A model generated the notes under the pieces. It was given only the letters and a program-made list of their open reading frames with translations. It was not told the origin of the DNA and ran no database searches. A DNA stretch of 64,000 nt from assembly GCA_031288615.1 (NCBI GenBank), contig JAITRC010000007.1, positions 1 to 64,000 on the forward strand, written 5' to 3'. Shown piece after piece: positions 56,138 to 63,993 of the stretch. The first letter of the stretch is position 1, and each line of letters starts with the position of its first letter. This DNA comes from Tannerellaceae bacterium (GTDB lineage Bacteria > Bacteroidota > Bacteroidia > Bacteroidales > Tannerellaceae). A program made the position numbers and the translations under genes.

Positions 56138-56198
56138 TAACCTACTTAGAGAGGCCGTTGTAAGAGACGGCCTCTCTTATTTAAGTGAAAACGTGAAG
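56138..56198 (+). repeat. 61-bp repeat with terminator, copy 1
   Basis: Identical over 61 bp to 56679-56739, and 44/45 to 57202-57246. It contains the hairpin terminator below plus the downstream tail AGTGAAAACGTGAAG. Confidence 0.95.
56148..56183 (+). terminator. Hairpin terminator, copy 1
   Basis: An 11-bp stem AGAGAGGCCGT/ACGGCCTCTCT (56148-56158 with 56167-56177), 8-nt loop, followed by TATTTA. It ends the lipoprotein unit. Confidence 0.88.
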
Positions 56199-56227
56199 GC
56201 GGAATACTCAAAACTTTTCTTGCGAAA

Positions 56228-56259
56228 TTTTTGCAGTTCAATTAGATGCACTACCTTCG
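56228..56259 (+). promoter_or_regulatory. Promoter of first small-membrane module
   Basis: TTTTTG (56228-56233) and TACCTTCG (56252-56259), spacing 18 nt. The in-frame GTG at 56264 is 4 nt past the -7 box, implying little or no leader; the ATG at 56246 lies within the promoter and is unlikely. Confidence 0.68.
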
Positions 56260-56263
56260 CGAC

Positions 56264-56530
56264 GTGAAAGCAAGTAAACCTCACGCCAAGCGTCAAAAGC
56301 TTAGCAAAGCCCGTAAGGAGTACCTCAGCAAGCTCTTCGCCGATTACTCCAAGGCCGCCTTTACCGTTCTGGTCATAGGTGGCATCGCCGCTTATTTCCT
56401 CAAGCCGGGGGAAGTCTCCCTCACGGATATTATCTCTGCCATCGCCCTGGGTTTGATTATAGCCGTTTCGTTGGGCTACGCGGGATATCGATTAACCTCT
56501 AAAGATAACGACAATGACAGGACTGACTAG
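56264..56530 (+). CDS. Small two-helix membrane protein, module copy 1 (protein A1)
   Basis: An 88-residue protein with a basic N-terminus (KASKPHAKRQKLSKARKEYLSK), YSKAAFTVLVIGGIAAYFL as helix 1 and DIISAIALGLIIAVSLGYAGYRL as helix 2, ending in a short polar tail. It is clearly paralogous to the protein at 56788: both have Y(S/A)KAAFTV in helix 1, a Gly-Tyr pair near the end of helix 2 and (T/S)xKDxxD after it. The start is GTG if the -7 box is real. Its end overlaps protein B1 by 17 nt. It resembles small DUF6722-like Bacteroidetes proteins, but I am not certain of the family. Confidence 0.72.
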   Translation: MKASKPHAKRQKLSKARKEYLSKLFADYSKAAFTVLVIGGIAAYFLKPGEVSLTDIISAIALGLIIAVSLGYAGYRLTSKDNDNDRTD

Positions 56531-56660
56531 TGCCGGTTGGCTTGCGATTTCGGTGCTTGGGCCGATTGCGGTGGCGGCGATCGTCTTCATCATCTACCTC
56601 AATTCCAAACGGGGTAAGCAGTGGCTCGGTGAAATAGAATACGACGACGAAGACGAATAA
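56514..56660 (+). CDS. Tiny one-helix membrane protein, module copy 1 (protein B1)
   Basis: A 48-residue protein: a short N-terminus, one hydrophobic helix (GWLAISVLGPIAVAAIVFIIYL), then SKRGKQWLGE and a very acidic tail (EYDDEDE). It overlaps the end of A1 by 17 nt in another frame, so translation is probably coupled. The helix-GKxW-acidic layout recurs in the protein at 57071. No known family recognised. Confidence 0.68.
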   Translation: MTGLTSAGWLAISVLGPIAVAAIVFIIYLNSKRGKQWLGEIEYDDEDE

Positions 56661-56678
56661 ATGGCGTCGTAGCTCCCT

Positions 56679-56739
56679 TAACCTACTTAGAGAGGCCGTT
56701 GTAAGAGACGGCCTCTCTTATTTAAGTGAAAACGTGAAG
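56679..56739 (+). repeat. 61-bp repeat with terminator, copy 2
   Basis: Identical to 56138-56198. It begins 18 nt after the B1 stop. Confidence 0.95.
56689..56724 (+). terminator. Hairpin terminator, copy 2
   Basis: The same 11-bp stem (56689-56699 with 56708-56718) followed by TATTTA. It ends module copy 1. Confidence 0.88.
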
Positions 56740-56775
56740 AAAGGAAATGGTTAAGTGATTCTTGGGGGAAAGCAT

Positions 56776-56783
56776 TACCTTTG
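56776..56783 (+). promoter_or_regulatory. Promoter -7 box of second small-membrane module
   Basis: TACCTTTG with ATG 56788 exactly 4 nt later. The -33 element is unclear. The longer frame from 56755 would start upstream of the promoter box, so 56788 is used. Confidence 0.6.
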
Positions 56784-56787
56784 CAAC

Positions 56788-57069
56788 ATGAACGCGATCA
56801 CCAAGGGACCTATACTCCGTACGAAGTTTACCGTCAGGGGGCGTCGGGAGAAGCTCGGCGAGCTGTTCTTTACCTACGCCAAGGCGGCTTTCACGGTGGT
56901 GTTCTTGGGGTCTCTTATGTTTTCCTTCGGTAAGGAGGGCGGTTTGGGATTGAAAGAAACGTGGCCGATGGTGGCGTTAGGGGGCGGGATGACAGTGATC
57001 TTTGCAACAGCGGGATACCTGATAACGCCAAAGGATAAAGAAGATATAGATACATTAAAAGGAGAATAA
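56788..57069 (+). CDS. Small two-helix membrane protein, module copy 2 (protein A2)
   Basis: A 93-residue paralogue of A1: basic N-terminus (LRTKFTVRGRREKLGELF), helix 1 YAKAAFTVVFLGSLMFSF, helix 2 WPMVALGGGMTVIFATAGYLI, and a polar tail TPKDKEDIDTLKGE. The plus strand is strongly G-rich here (27 G, 7 C in 56941-57000), unlike the flanking C-rich genes. B2 begins 1 nt after its stop. Function unknown; duplication of the A/B pair suggests a function that needs both partners. Confidence 0.75.
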   Translation: MNAITKGPILRTKFTVRGRREKLGELFFTYAKAAFTVVFLGSLMFSFGKEGGLGLKETWPMVALGGGMTVIFATAGYLITPKDKEDIDTLKGE

Positions 57070-57070
57070 G

Positions 57071-57202
57071 ATGGTAATCATGGAGATAACGGGAGCCTAT
57101 GCTGTGGCGGCGAATTGGGCAATATTGTGTATGCCTTTTTTTGTTTTTTTTATTTGGTTGATTTCGCCTTGGGGTAAGCGCTGGAGAGATGAAAGCGAGT
57201 AA
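57071..57202 (+). CDS. Tiny one-helix membrane protein, module copy 2 (protein B2)
   Basis: A 43-residue protein with one hydrophobic helix (NWAILCMPFFVFFIWLI) followed by SPWGKRWRDESE, the same arrangement as B1 (helix, GKxW, acidic end). It follows A2 by 1 nt and its stop touches the third terminator repeat. ATG 57071 or the Met three codons on could be used. Confidence 0.68.
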   Translation: MVIMEITGAYAVAANWAILCMPFFVFFIWLISPWGKRWRDESE

Positions 57203-57246
57203 ACCTACTTAGAGAGGCCGTTGTAAGAGACGGCCTTTCTTATTTA
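57202..57246 (+). repeat. Terminator repeat, copy 3 (truncated)
   Basis: 45 nt matching 56139-56183 with one C-to-T change in the 3' stem arm. It lacks the AGTGAAAACGTGAAG tail of copies 1 and 2 and instead abuts the right 77-bp repeat at 57246. Confidence 0.93.
57211..57246 (+). terminator. Hairpin terminator, copy 3
   Basis: Stem arms 57211-57221 and 57230-57240, one G-T pair replacing G-C, followed by TATTTA. It ends module copy 2. Confidence 0.85.
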
Positions 57247-57322
57247 TGACCTACCTTTGTCCCATGCATAGAATGTCCGGGTATCTTCTCTTTTTCTTTT
57301 GCCTGCACACCTCCTTCTTGGC
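57246..57322 (+). repeat. 77-bp direct repeat, right copy
   Basis: Right-hand partner of 55382-55458 (75/77). It forms the promoter and signal-peptide codons of the intact gene at 57264, so it is likely the parental copy. Confidence 0.93.
57252..57259 (+). promoter_or_regulatory. Promoter -7 box of 57264-yihY-pepT-truA unit
   Basis: TACCTTTG followed 4 nt later by ATG 57264. A start at 57246 would lie upstream of the box and is rejected. An identical box is in the left repeat at 55388-55395. Confidence 0.62.
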
Positions 57323-58127
57323 GGCGGAGGAGGTCTTGCCCGAATGGCGTGAGCGTATGAAGCTTCTCAACTACGCACCCCGTTACTTCGGCCCTAACGC
57401 TTTTCCTCTTCCGCCTTTACGTTCCGGCTTGACGCCGCACCAACCCCTCCTTGAACTCAGAGCCGAGTATCACCATGCCGTTGGTGACCGCACGCACGAC
57501 TACCTCTTCCGTTTCCTCTATCCTTTCGGCAACGGCAAGGCCGCCCTCGAGTGCTTCTTCATCTTCAAGGAGTTCTACCGCATGACTCCACAAACCCGCG
57601 ACTACCGCCATGCCGCCGAGCTTTCCTCTCCCATCTCCTATGCCGGTGACGTCGTCATCACCGCCTCCTACCAGCTCCTTGACCACCACCCCACCTGCCC
57701 CGATCTCATGCTCAATGTCGCCCTCAAAACCGCCTCCGGCGGACGACTCGCTGACGCTCGCTTCACCGACGCCGCCGCCTACTGGCTTGACCTCACCGCC
57801 GGACGCACCCTCTTCACCTCCCCCCGCGCCTCACTCCGCCTTCAGGCTATGGCTGGCTTCTACTGCTGGATGACCAACGACGCCGTGCACCGCCAGAACG
57901 ACGCCCTTCTTTACGGCGTCGGCTTCTCTGCCCAACTCCTACACCTTCACCTCACCTCCGACCTCTCCGGTTTCTATGGCTACCTCAATGACGGCGACCG
58001 GCCCCTCCACTTCCGCAACTCCCTTGCCTATAACTTCCCCCGCAACTCCATCGCCTTCCTTTTCACCTTCGGCATGGCTTCCCGACTTTATGATTCCTTC
58101 GCACTTTCTTTCACCCACATCTTTTAA
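57264..58127 (+). CDS. Secreted outer-membrane-like protein
   Basis: A 287-residue protein with a signal peptide ([19 protein letters not shown]) and then many alternating amphipathic strands rich in Tyr/Phe (YDYLFRF-like DYLFRFLYPFGNGKAALECFF, GFYCWMTNDAVH, AYNFPRNSIAFLFTFGMASRLYDSF), ending in IF. The C-terminal aromatic end and strand pattern suggest a beta-barrel. Family not recognised. It heads a tight unit with yihY (9-nt gap), pepT and truA. Met at 57273 is an alternative start. Its 5' end is duplicated at 55382-55480. Confidence 0.68.
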   Translation: MHRMSGYLLFFFCLHTSFLAAEEVLPEWRERMKLLNYAPRYFGPNAFPLPPLRSGLTPHQPLLELRAEYHHAVGDRTHDYLFRFLYPFGNGKAALECFFIFKEFYRMTPQTRDYRHAAELSSPISYAGDVVITASYQLLDHHPTCPDLMLNVALKTASGGRLADARFTDAAAYWLDLTAGRTLFTSPRASLRLQAMAGFYCWMTNDAVHRQNDALLYGVGFSAQLLHLHLTSDLSGFYGYLNDGDRPLHFRNSLAYNFPRNSIAFLFTFGMASRLYDSFALSFTHIF

Positions 58128-58136
58128 TTCTATTCT

Positions 58137-59429
58137 ATGGACAATCTACCGCACGCTAACCCTTTCTCGCGCTTCTTTCGTTTCATCTCTGAGGACATCT
58201 GGCGCATCACCGAAAGCGAGGTCTCCGGCATCCGACATTTCCTCATCCGCATCATCAAAACCCTCATCCTCGCTGTCCGTGGCTTCCTCAATGACAACCT
58301 CCAGACTAAGGCTTCCGCCCTCACCTTCAACACCCTCTTGGCCATCGTCCCCCTCCTCGCTGTCATTCTCGGCATCGCCAAAGGCTTCGGCTACCAGGAC
58401 ACCGTCTCACGCACCCTCATCGACTATTTCCCCCAGCACGCCGACCCTCTCACCCGTATCTTCGCCTTCGTCGAAAACTACCTCTCTCTCGCGCAGGGTG
58501 GCCTCTTCATCGGCATCGGACTCCTGCTCCTCTTTTACACCGTCATCAGCCTCCTTGCCTCTATCGAGGACACCTTCAACGGCATCTGGGACATCCACAA
58601 GCCTCGACCTCTTCACCGTCGCATCACCGACTACCTCGTCCTCTGCCTCATCCTCCCTGCGCTCATGACCGCCTCTTCCGGCCTTTCCATCTTCTTCTCT
58701 TCCATCGGCGTCTATTTCTCTCTTGCTCCTTACCTCATCTCTTCTCTTGTCTTCGCCGCGCTTTACATCTTCCTCCCCAACACCCACGTCAAGCCTCTAC
58801 CCGGGCTCACCGCCGGCATCGTCGCCGGATGTGTCTTCCAGTTCTTCCAGTTCCTTTACATCTCCGGTCAGGTCTGGGTCAGCCGGTACAATGCCATTTA
58901 TGGCAGCTTCGCTGCACTTCCTTTGCTCCTCCTCTGGCTTCAGTTCTCCTGGATCATCTGCCTCTTCGGTGCCTCTTTAGCTTACGCTTCACAAAATGTA
59001 CAGAAGTTCGCTTTCGAAAGAGACTGCAAGCACATCTCCCGGCGATACAAGGATTTCCTCACCATCCTCATCGCCTCCCTCATCGTCCGACGTTTTGAGC
59101 AGGGCGAAAAGCCCTACACCGCCGACGAGCTCTCCACACGCTTCTGCATCCCACTCCGCCTCACCTCACAGCTCCTCTTCCTACTTGTCCAGGTCGGCAT
59201 CCTCGTCGAGATCCCCGACACCTCCAACGACCGTATCCTCACCTACCAGCCCGCCATTGACATCAACCGCCTCTCCATCGCCTTCCTCCTCTCCCGCATC
59301 GACGAGTTCGGCTCTGAAAATTTTAAAATCGATACACAATTTCGCTTCGCCTCCCACTGGAACACCTTCACCCTCTTCCGTTCCGAAATGTTTACACACG
59401 GTAACCAAACGCTCCTCAAAGACCTTTGA
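58137..59429 (+). CDS. YihY/BrkB family inner-membrane protein
   Basis: A 430-residue membrane protein of the YihY/virulence factor BrkB family (once misnamed ribonuclease BN). Six to seven membrane segments span about 30-300, with the family features KASALTFNTLLAIVPLLAVILGIA, ASIEDTFNGIWDI and YGSFAALPLLLLWLQFSWIICLFGASLAYA. The C-terminal 130 residues form a winged-helix-like cytoplasmic domain. Function is not firmly known. Confidence 0.88.
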   Translation: MDNLPHANPFSRFFRFISEDIWRITESEVSGIRHFLIRIIKTLILAVRGFLNDNLQTKASALTFNTLLAIVPLLAVILGIAKGFGYQDTVSRTLIDYFPQHADPLTRIFAFVENYLSLAQGGLFIGIGLLLLFYTVISLLASIEDTFNGIWDIHKPRPLHRRITDYLVLCLILPALMTASSGLSIFFSSIGVYFSLAPYLISSLVFAALYIFLPNTHVKPLPGLTAGIVAGCVFQFFQFLYISGQVWVSRYNAIYGSFAALPLLLLWLQFSWIICLFGASLAYASQNVQKFAFERDCKHISRRYKDFLTILIASLIVRRFEQGEKPYTADELSTRFCIPLRLTSQLLFLLVQVGILVEIPDTSNDRILTYQPAIDINRLSIAFLLSRIDEFGSENFKIDTQFRFASHWNTFTLFRSEMFTHGNQTLLKDL

Positions 59430-59431
59430 AC

Positions 59432-60574
59432 ATGAACCCTCTTGACCGCTTTCTCCTTTACGTCTCCTTCGACACTCAGTCCGACCCTGCCTCACACGAG
59501 TCCCCTTCCTCCCCGGGACAACTCCGCTTCGCGGATCACCTCCTTCGCGAGCTCACCGCCCTCGGTGCCCGCAACGTCTGCCTGGATCCTCACGGCTACC
59601 TCTACGCCTCGATTCCGCCCACCTCCCCCGCTCTTGCACATATCCCCCCCATTGGCTTTATCGCCCACCTTGACACCAGCCCCGACTGTTCAGGCCGCAA
59701 CGTCCGCCCTTCCATTGACGGCGACTTCGTCCGTGCTGACGGATCCACCCTCCTCGGTGCTGACGACAAGGCCGGTGTTGCTGCCATTGTCTCCGCCGTC
59801 GAGCGCCTACACCTTCACCCTACTCCCCACGGCCCTATCCGCATCGCTTTCACCCCTGACGAGGAGATCGGACGTGGTGCTGATCACTTCGACCTCACCC
59901 TTTTCGGCTGTCCTTTCGCTTACACCGTCGACGGTGGCGACTCCCCTTCTCTCGAGTACGAAAACTTCAATGCTGCTGCCGCCAAGGTCCTTTTCCGGGG
60001 CACCGACATCCACCCTGGCCTCGCGCATGGCGCCATGGTCAACGCTGCTCTCCTGGCTGCCGACTTCGTCGCCGCGCTTCCACCTCACCAGCGCCCTGAC
60101 AACACCTACGGCTACCAGGGCTTCTTCCACCTCACCCGCCTCGACGCCTCCGTCTCGCACGCTCACCTCCACCTCCTTCTCCGTGATTTCGACCCACTTG
60201 CCTTCGACGACAAGAAGCGCCTCCTACATGACCTTGTCGACCGCTTCAACTCCCAGCACCCCAACTCCACCTCCCTCATCCTTGTCGACCAGTACCGGAA
60301 CATGGCCGATGTCATTCGACTTCACCCTCACGTCATTGACCTCGCCGCTCGCGCGATCACCTCCCTCGGCCTCACCCCCTCCTTCCCCCCTATCCGCGGT
60401 GGCACCGACGGCGCACGCCTTTCTTTCATGGGACTCCCTTGCCCCAACCTCTTCACCGGTGGCGCCAATTTCCATGGCCCTAATGAGTCCCTCCACATAC
60501 CCACCTTCCTCCATGCCATTGACACCATCTGCGCCATCGCCTCGCTCCATGCCTCCTCATACTCCGCCTCATGA
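59432..60574 (+). CDS. pepT: Peptidase T (tripeptide aminopeptidase)
   Basis: Cytosolic M20B metallopeptidase that releases the N-terminal residue of tripeptides. Zinc and catalytic residues are all visible: His79 and Asp81 (AHLD), Asp111 (GADDKAG), Glu144 and Glu145 (PDEEIG), Asp167 and His348 (GGANFHGP). At 380 residues it is about 25 shorter than the usual 405-410, the missing piece lying between the AHLD and GADDKAG motifs. ATG 59432 is 2 nt after the yihY stop; truA overlaps the end by ATGA. Confidence 0.93.
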   Translation: MNPLDRFLLYVSFDTQSDPASHESPSSPGQLRFADHLLRELTALGARNVCLDPHGYLYASIPPTSPALAHIPPIGFIAHLDTSPDCSGRNVRPSIDGDFVRADGSTLLGADDKAGVAAIVSAVERLHLHPTPHGPIRIAFTPDEEIGRGADHFDLTLFGCPFAYTVDGGDSPSLEYENFNAAAAKVLFRGTDIHPGLAHGAMVNAALLAADFVAALPPHQRPDNTYGYQGFFHLTRLDASVSHAHLHLLLRDFDPLAFDDKKRLLHDLVDRFNSQHPNSTSLILVDQYRNMADVIRLHPHVIDLAARAITSLGLTPSFPPIRGGTDGARLSFMGLPCPNLFTGGANFHGPNESLHIPTFLHAIDTICAIASLHASSYSAS

Positions 60575-61302
60575 GCCGCTTCTTCCTCTACTTCGCCTTC
60601 GACGGCTCTAACTACGCCGGCTGGCAAGCCCAGCCCAACGCCCCTTCTGTCCAGGCCACTGTCGAGCGCGCGCTTGCTATCCTCGCTCAGCAGCCCGTCC
60701 ACCTCACCGCCGCCGGACGCACCGACGCCGGTGTCCATGCTCGCGCTATGCCCACCCATTTCGACCCTCCACCTCACCTCATCCCGCTCCTCGCCGACCT
60801 CCGACGACTCAACTCCCTCCTCCCTCCTGACATCGCCGCCACTTACTTCCGCCCTGTCCCCCCCGACGCCCATGCCCGCTTTGACGCCACTTCACGCACC
60901 TACGTCTACATCCTCTCCCCACGCAAAAACCCCTTCCTCCGCCAGCTCGCCCTCACTTACCCCACACACCTCCTCGACCGCATGGACATGAACGACGCCG
61001 CCAACCTCCTCCTACACACCGACGACTTCACCTCCTTCGCCAAGCTACATGCCGGTACTAACAACAACCGCTGTCGCGTCACCCACGCCGCCTGGGACGA
61101 CGACTTCACCTTCACCATCACCGCCGACCGCTTCCTCCGCAACATGGTGCGTGCCATCGTCGGCACACTCCTCGACGTCGGACGTGGCAAGCTCTCCGTA
61201 TCTGATTTCCAGCGCATCATCGACGCCCGTGACCGCGCTGCCGCCTCCACTTCTGCTCCCCCGCACGCCCTTTTTCTGCATCACGTCACTTATTTTTTCT
61301 AA
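60571..61302 (+). CDS. truA: tRNA pseudouridine(38-40) synthase TruA
   Basis: Makes pseudouridine in the anticodon arm of tRNAs. The 243-residue protein has FDGSNYAGWQAQPNAPSVQATVE, the catalytic aspartate Asp52 in GRTDAGVHA, and FLRNMVRAIVGTLLDVGRGK near the end. Its start overlaps the pepT stop (ATGA). Codons end in C very often. Confidence 0.95.
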   Translation: MSRFFLYFAFDGSNYAGWQAQPNAPSVQATVERALAILAQQPVHLTAAGRTDAGVHARAMPTHFDPPPHLIPLLADLRRLNSLLPPDIAATYFRPVPPDAHARFDATSRTYVYILSPRKNPFLRQLALTYPTHLLDRMDMNDAANLLLHTDDFTSFAKLHAGTNNNRCRVTHAAWDDDFTFTITADRFLRNMVRAIVGTLLDVGRGKLSVSDFQRIIDARDRAAASTSAPPHALFLHHVTYFF

Positions 61303-61306
61303 TACG

Positions 61307-61336
61307 TTTGTTTTCTAATCACTTTTCTTACTTTTG
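61307..61336 (+). promoter_or_regulatory. Promoter of sdhCA
   Basis: TTTG at 61307-61310 and TACTTTTG at 61329-61336, spacing 18 nt, 33 nt before the sdhC ATG. A normal leader, unlike the cassette promoters. Confidence 0.72.
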
Positions 61337-61369
61337 CACCTGCTTACAATCTATTTAATCTAAGCGCGT

Positions 61370-62059
61370 ATGTGGTTACTCTTCTCTTCTGTCGGCAGGA
61401 AGGTCATCATGAGTCTCTCCGGGGTCTTCCTCATCCTCTTCTTGGTCTTCCACCTCGCCATGAACCTCACCGCCGTCTTCTCTGAGAACGCTTACAACAC
61501 CATCTGCGAGCTCCTCGGCTCCAACTGGTACGCCCTCCTCGGTACCGCCGTCTTAGCTGGAGGCTTCGCCGTGCACCTCCTTATGGCCCTCTGGCTCTCC
61601 TGGCAGAATTTCTTGGCCAGGGGCACCGGACGTTATGCTGTCTCTACACGCCCCGCCGGCGTCTCTTGGGCTTCCCTCAACATGCTCATCATCGGTGCCG
61701 TCGTCGCTGGCTTTTTACTCCTTCACCTCGCTCAGTTCTGGTACCATATGATGTTCGCCGAGCTCTCCGGACACCATTCCGTCATCCTTAATGATCAAGC
61801 TGTTAGTACCACCGACGGCGCTGCCTTCATCAACTACTATTTCTCCCACACCTGGGTCGTCATCGCCTACCTCCTTTGGTACACCGCCATCTACTTTCAC
61901 CTCTCCCACGGCTTCTGGTCTGCACTGCACTCCCTCGGACTCAATAACTCCACCTGGCTCCCGCGCCTCAAGTACGCTTCTCACCTCTTCGCCGGCGCCA
62001 TCTGCCTCGGCTTCGCCTTTGTTACCCTTTTCTTTTACTTTAAAAACCTCTTCGCATGA
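61370..62059 (+). CDS. sdhC: Succinate dehydrogenase/fumarate reductase cytochrome b subunit
   Basis: A 229-residue membrane anchor with five transmembrane helices and several in-helix histidines ([36 protein letters not shown]) fit to hold two hemes, the type B (single large anchor) form found in Bacteroidetes. It passes electrons between quinone and the SdhAB head. It overlaps sdhA by ATGA. Confidence 0.93.
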   Translation: MWLLFSSVGRKVIMSLSGVFLILFLVFHLAMNLTAVFSENAYNTICELLGSNWYALLGTAVLAGGFAVHLLMALWLSWQNFLARGTGRYAVSTRPAGVSWASLNMLIIGAVVAGFLLLHLAQFWYHMMFAELSGHHSVILNDQAVSTTDGAAFINYYFSHTWVVIAYLLWYTAIYFHLSHGFWSALHSLGLNNSTWLPRLKYASHLFAGAICLGFAFVTLFFYFKNLFA

Positions 62060-63993
62060 TCGATCCTAAAATCCCTAACGGGCCACTCGAACTCAAGTGG
62101 AAAAACTTCAAAGATCACCAGAAACTCGTCAATCCCGCCAACAAGCGCAAGCTTGACGTCATCGTCGTCGGTACTGGACTCGCTGGCGCTTCTGCCGCCG
62201 CTTCTCTCGCCGAGCTCGGCTTCAACGTCTACAACTTCTGCATCCAAGACTCGCCCCGGCGCGCGCACTCCATCGCCGCCCAGGGCGGTATCAATGCCGC
62301 CAAGAACTACCAGAACGACGGCGACTCCGTCTTCAGGCTCTTTTATGACACCATCAAGGGCGGCGACTACCGCGCCCGTGAGGCCAATGTCTACCGGCTC
62401 GCTGAGGTCTCTAACGCCATCATCGACCAGTGCGTCGCACAGGGCGTCCCTTTCGCCCGAGAGTACGGTGGCCTCCTGGACAACCGCTCTTTCGGCGGTG
62501 CGCAGGTCTCCCGCACCTTCTACGCCCGCGGTCAGACCGGACAGCAGCTCCTCCTCGGTGCCTATTCGGCCCTAAGCAGGCAGGTCGCCCTCAATAAGGT
62601 CAAACTATACACCCGCTACGAGATGCTCGACCTCGTCCTCGTCGACGGACGTGCTCGCGGCATTATCGCCCGTAACCTCGTCACCGGTGCTATTCACCGC
62701 TTCGCCGCCCATGCCGTCGTCCTCGCTACCGGCGGCTATGTCAACACCTTCTTCCTCTCCACCAACGCCATGGCCTCTAACGGCTCCGCCGCTTGGCAGT
62801 GCTATAAGAAAGGTGCGCTCTTCGCCAATCCCTGTTTTGTCCAGATTCACCCCACCTGCATCCCCGTCCACGGCGAGTTCCAATCCAAGCTCACCCTCAT
62901 GTCCGAGTCCCTCCGCAATGACGGACGCATCTGGGTTCCCAAACACCTCCACCATGCCCAGGCCATCCGCAAGGGTACCCTCCTACCCAATGACATCAAG
63001 GAGGACGACCGTGACTACTACCTCGAGCGACGATACCCTGCTTTCGGCAACCTCGTCCCGCGCGATGTCGCTTCCCGCGCTGCCAAGGAACGCTGTGACG
63101 CCGGTTTCGGTGTCGGCACCTCCGGCCTCGCCGTCTACCTCGACTTCGCCGACGCCATCTCCCGCCTCGGCAAGGACGTCGTCGCCCAGCGCTATGGCAA
63201 TCTCTTCCAGATGTACCAGAAGATCGTCAATGACGACCCTTACACCACTCCCATGATGATCTTCCCCGCCCTCCATTACTCCATGGGTGGCCTCTGGGTC
63301 GACTACGAGCTGTCCACCTCCATCCCCGGCCTCTTCGCCATCGGCGAGGCCAATTTCTCCGACCACGGCGCCAATCGCCTCGGCGCTTCTGCACTCATGC
63401 AGGGACTCGCCGACGGCTATTTCGTCCTCCCTTACACCATCCAGAACTACCTCGCCGACCAGATCCAGGTACCCCGCTTCCACACCGACATCAAGGAGTT
63501 CCAGGACGCCGCGGAGCGCGTCACCGACCGTATCCAACAACTCTTCAACATCAAAGGCTCACGCTCTGTCGATTCGCTGCACAAGGAGCTTGGACTCATC
63601 ATGTGGGACTGCGTCGGCATGGCGCGCTCACAGCAGTCCCTCAACGAAGCCATCTACCGCCTCAAGGAGCTCAAGAAGCGCTTCTACACCGAGCTCCGCA
63701 TACCCGGCTCTCCTGACAAGCTCAATGCCGAGCTTGAGAAAGCCCTCCGCCTCCAGGACTTCATCGAGATCGGTGAACTCATGGCGCGCGATGCGCTACA
63801 CCGTGCCGAATCCTGCGGCGGCCATTTTAGGGAGGAACACCAAACCCCTGAGGGTGAGGCGCTTAGACAAGACAAGTACTTCTCCCACGTCGCCTGCTGG
63901 CAGTTCAACCCTGACCACCCCGAGCCTGATCTCCTCAACGAGCCACTGGACTTTCAGTTTGTCGAACCGCAACAACGTAATTATAAATCCTAA
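62056..63993 (+). CDS. sdhA: Succinate dehydrogenase/fumarate reductase flavoprotein subunit
   Basis: A 645-residue catalytic subunit with covalently bound FAD. It shows [15 protein letters not shown] (35-49), the FAD-linking histidine His71 in [46 protein letters not shown] for substrate and proton transfer, and [12 protein letters not shown]. In Bacteroides-type organisms the complex mainly works as fumarate reductase, but direction cannot be read from sequence. sdhB is expected just beyond the right edge. Confidence 0.96.
   Translation: MIDPKIPNGPLELKWKNFKDHQKLVNPANKRKLDVIVVGTGLAGASAAASLAELGFNVYNFCIQDSPRRAHSIAAQGGINAAKNYQNDGDSVFRLFYDTIKGGDYRAREANVYRLAEVSNAIIDQCVAQGVPFAREYGGLLDNRSFGGAQVSRTFYARGQTGQQLLLGAYSALSRQVALNKVKLYTRYEMLDLVLVDGRARGIIARNLVTGAIHRFAAHAVVLATGGYVNTFFLSTNAMASNGSAAWQCYKKGALFANPCFVQIHPTCIPVHGEFQSKLTLMSESLRNDGRIWVPKHLHHAQAIRKGTLLPNDIKEDDRDYYLERRYPAFGNLVPRDVASRAAKERCDAGFGVGTSGLAVYLDFADAISRLGKDVVAQRYGNLFQMYQKIVNDDPYTTPMMIFPALHYSMGGLWVDYELSTSIPGLFAIGEANFSDHGANRLGASALMQGLADGYFVLPYTIQNYLADQIQVPRFHTDIKEFQDAAERVTDRIQQLFNIKGSRSVDSLHKELGLIMWDCVGMARSQQSLNEAIYRLKELKKRFYTELRIPGSPDKLNAELEKALRLQDFIEIGELMARDALHRAESCGGHFREEHQTPEGEALRQDKYFSHVACWQFNPDHPEPDLLNEPLDFQFVEPQQRNYKS

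Noticed and set aside
56138..57246. CRISPR-like array from three repeats
   Set aside because: Spacing is about 480-500 nt and filled by genes, the repeat is a terminator hairpin, and no cas genes are present.
55382..57322. Insertion sequence or integron
   Set aside because: No transposase or integrase ORF, no terminal inverted repeats; the direct repeats are too long for a target-site duplication and derive from a gene start.
59442..60611. 389-codon open frame on the plus strand overlapping pepT and truA
   Set aside because: Composition is almost only Ser/Thr/Pro/Ala/Leu, as expected when a C-rich gene is read out of frame. pepT has all catalytic motifs in the correct frame.
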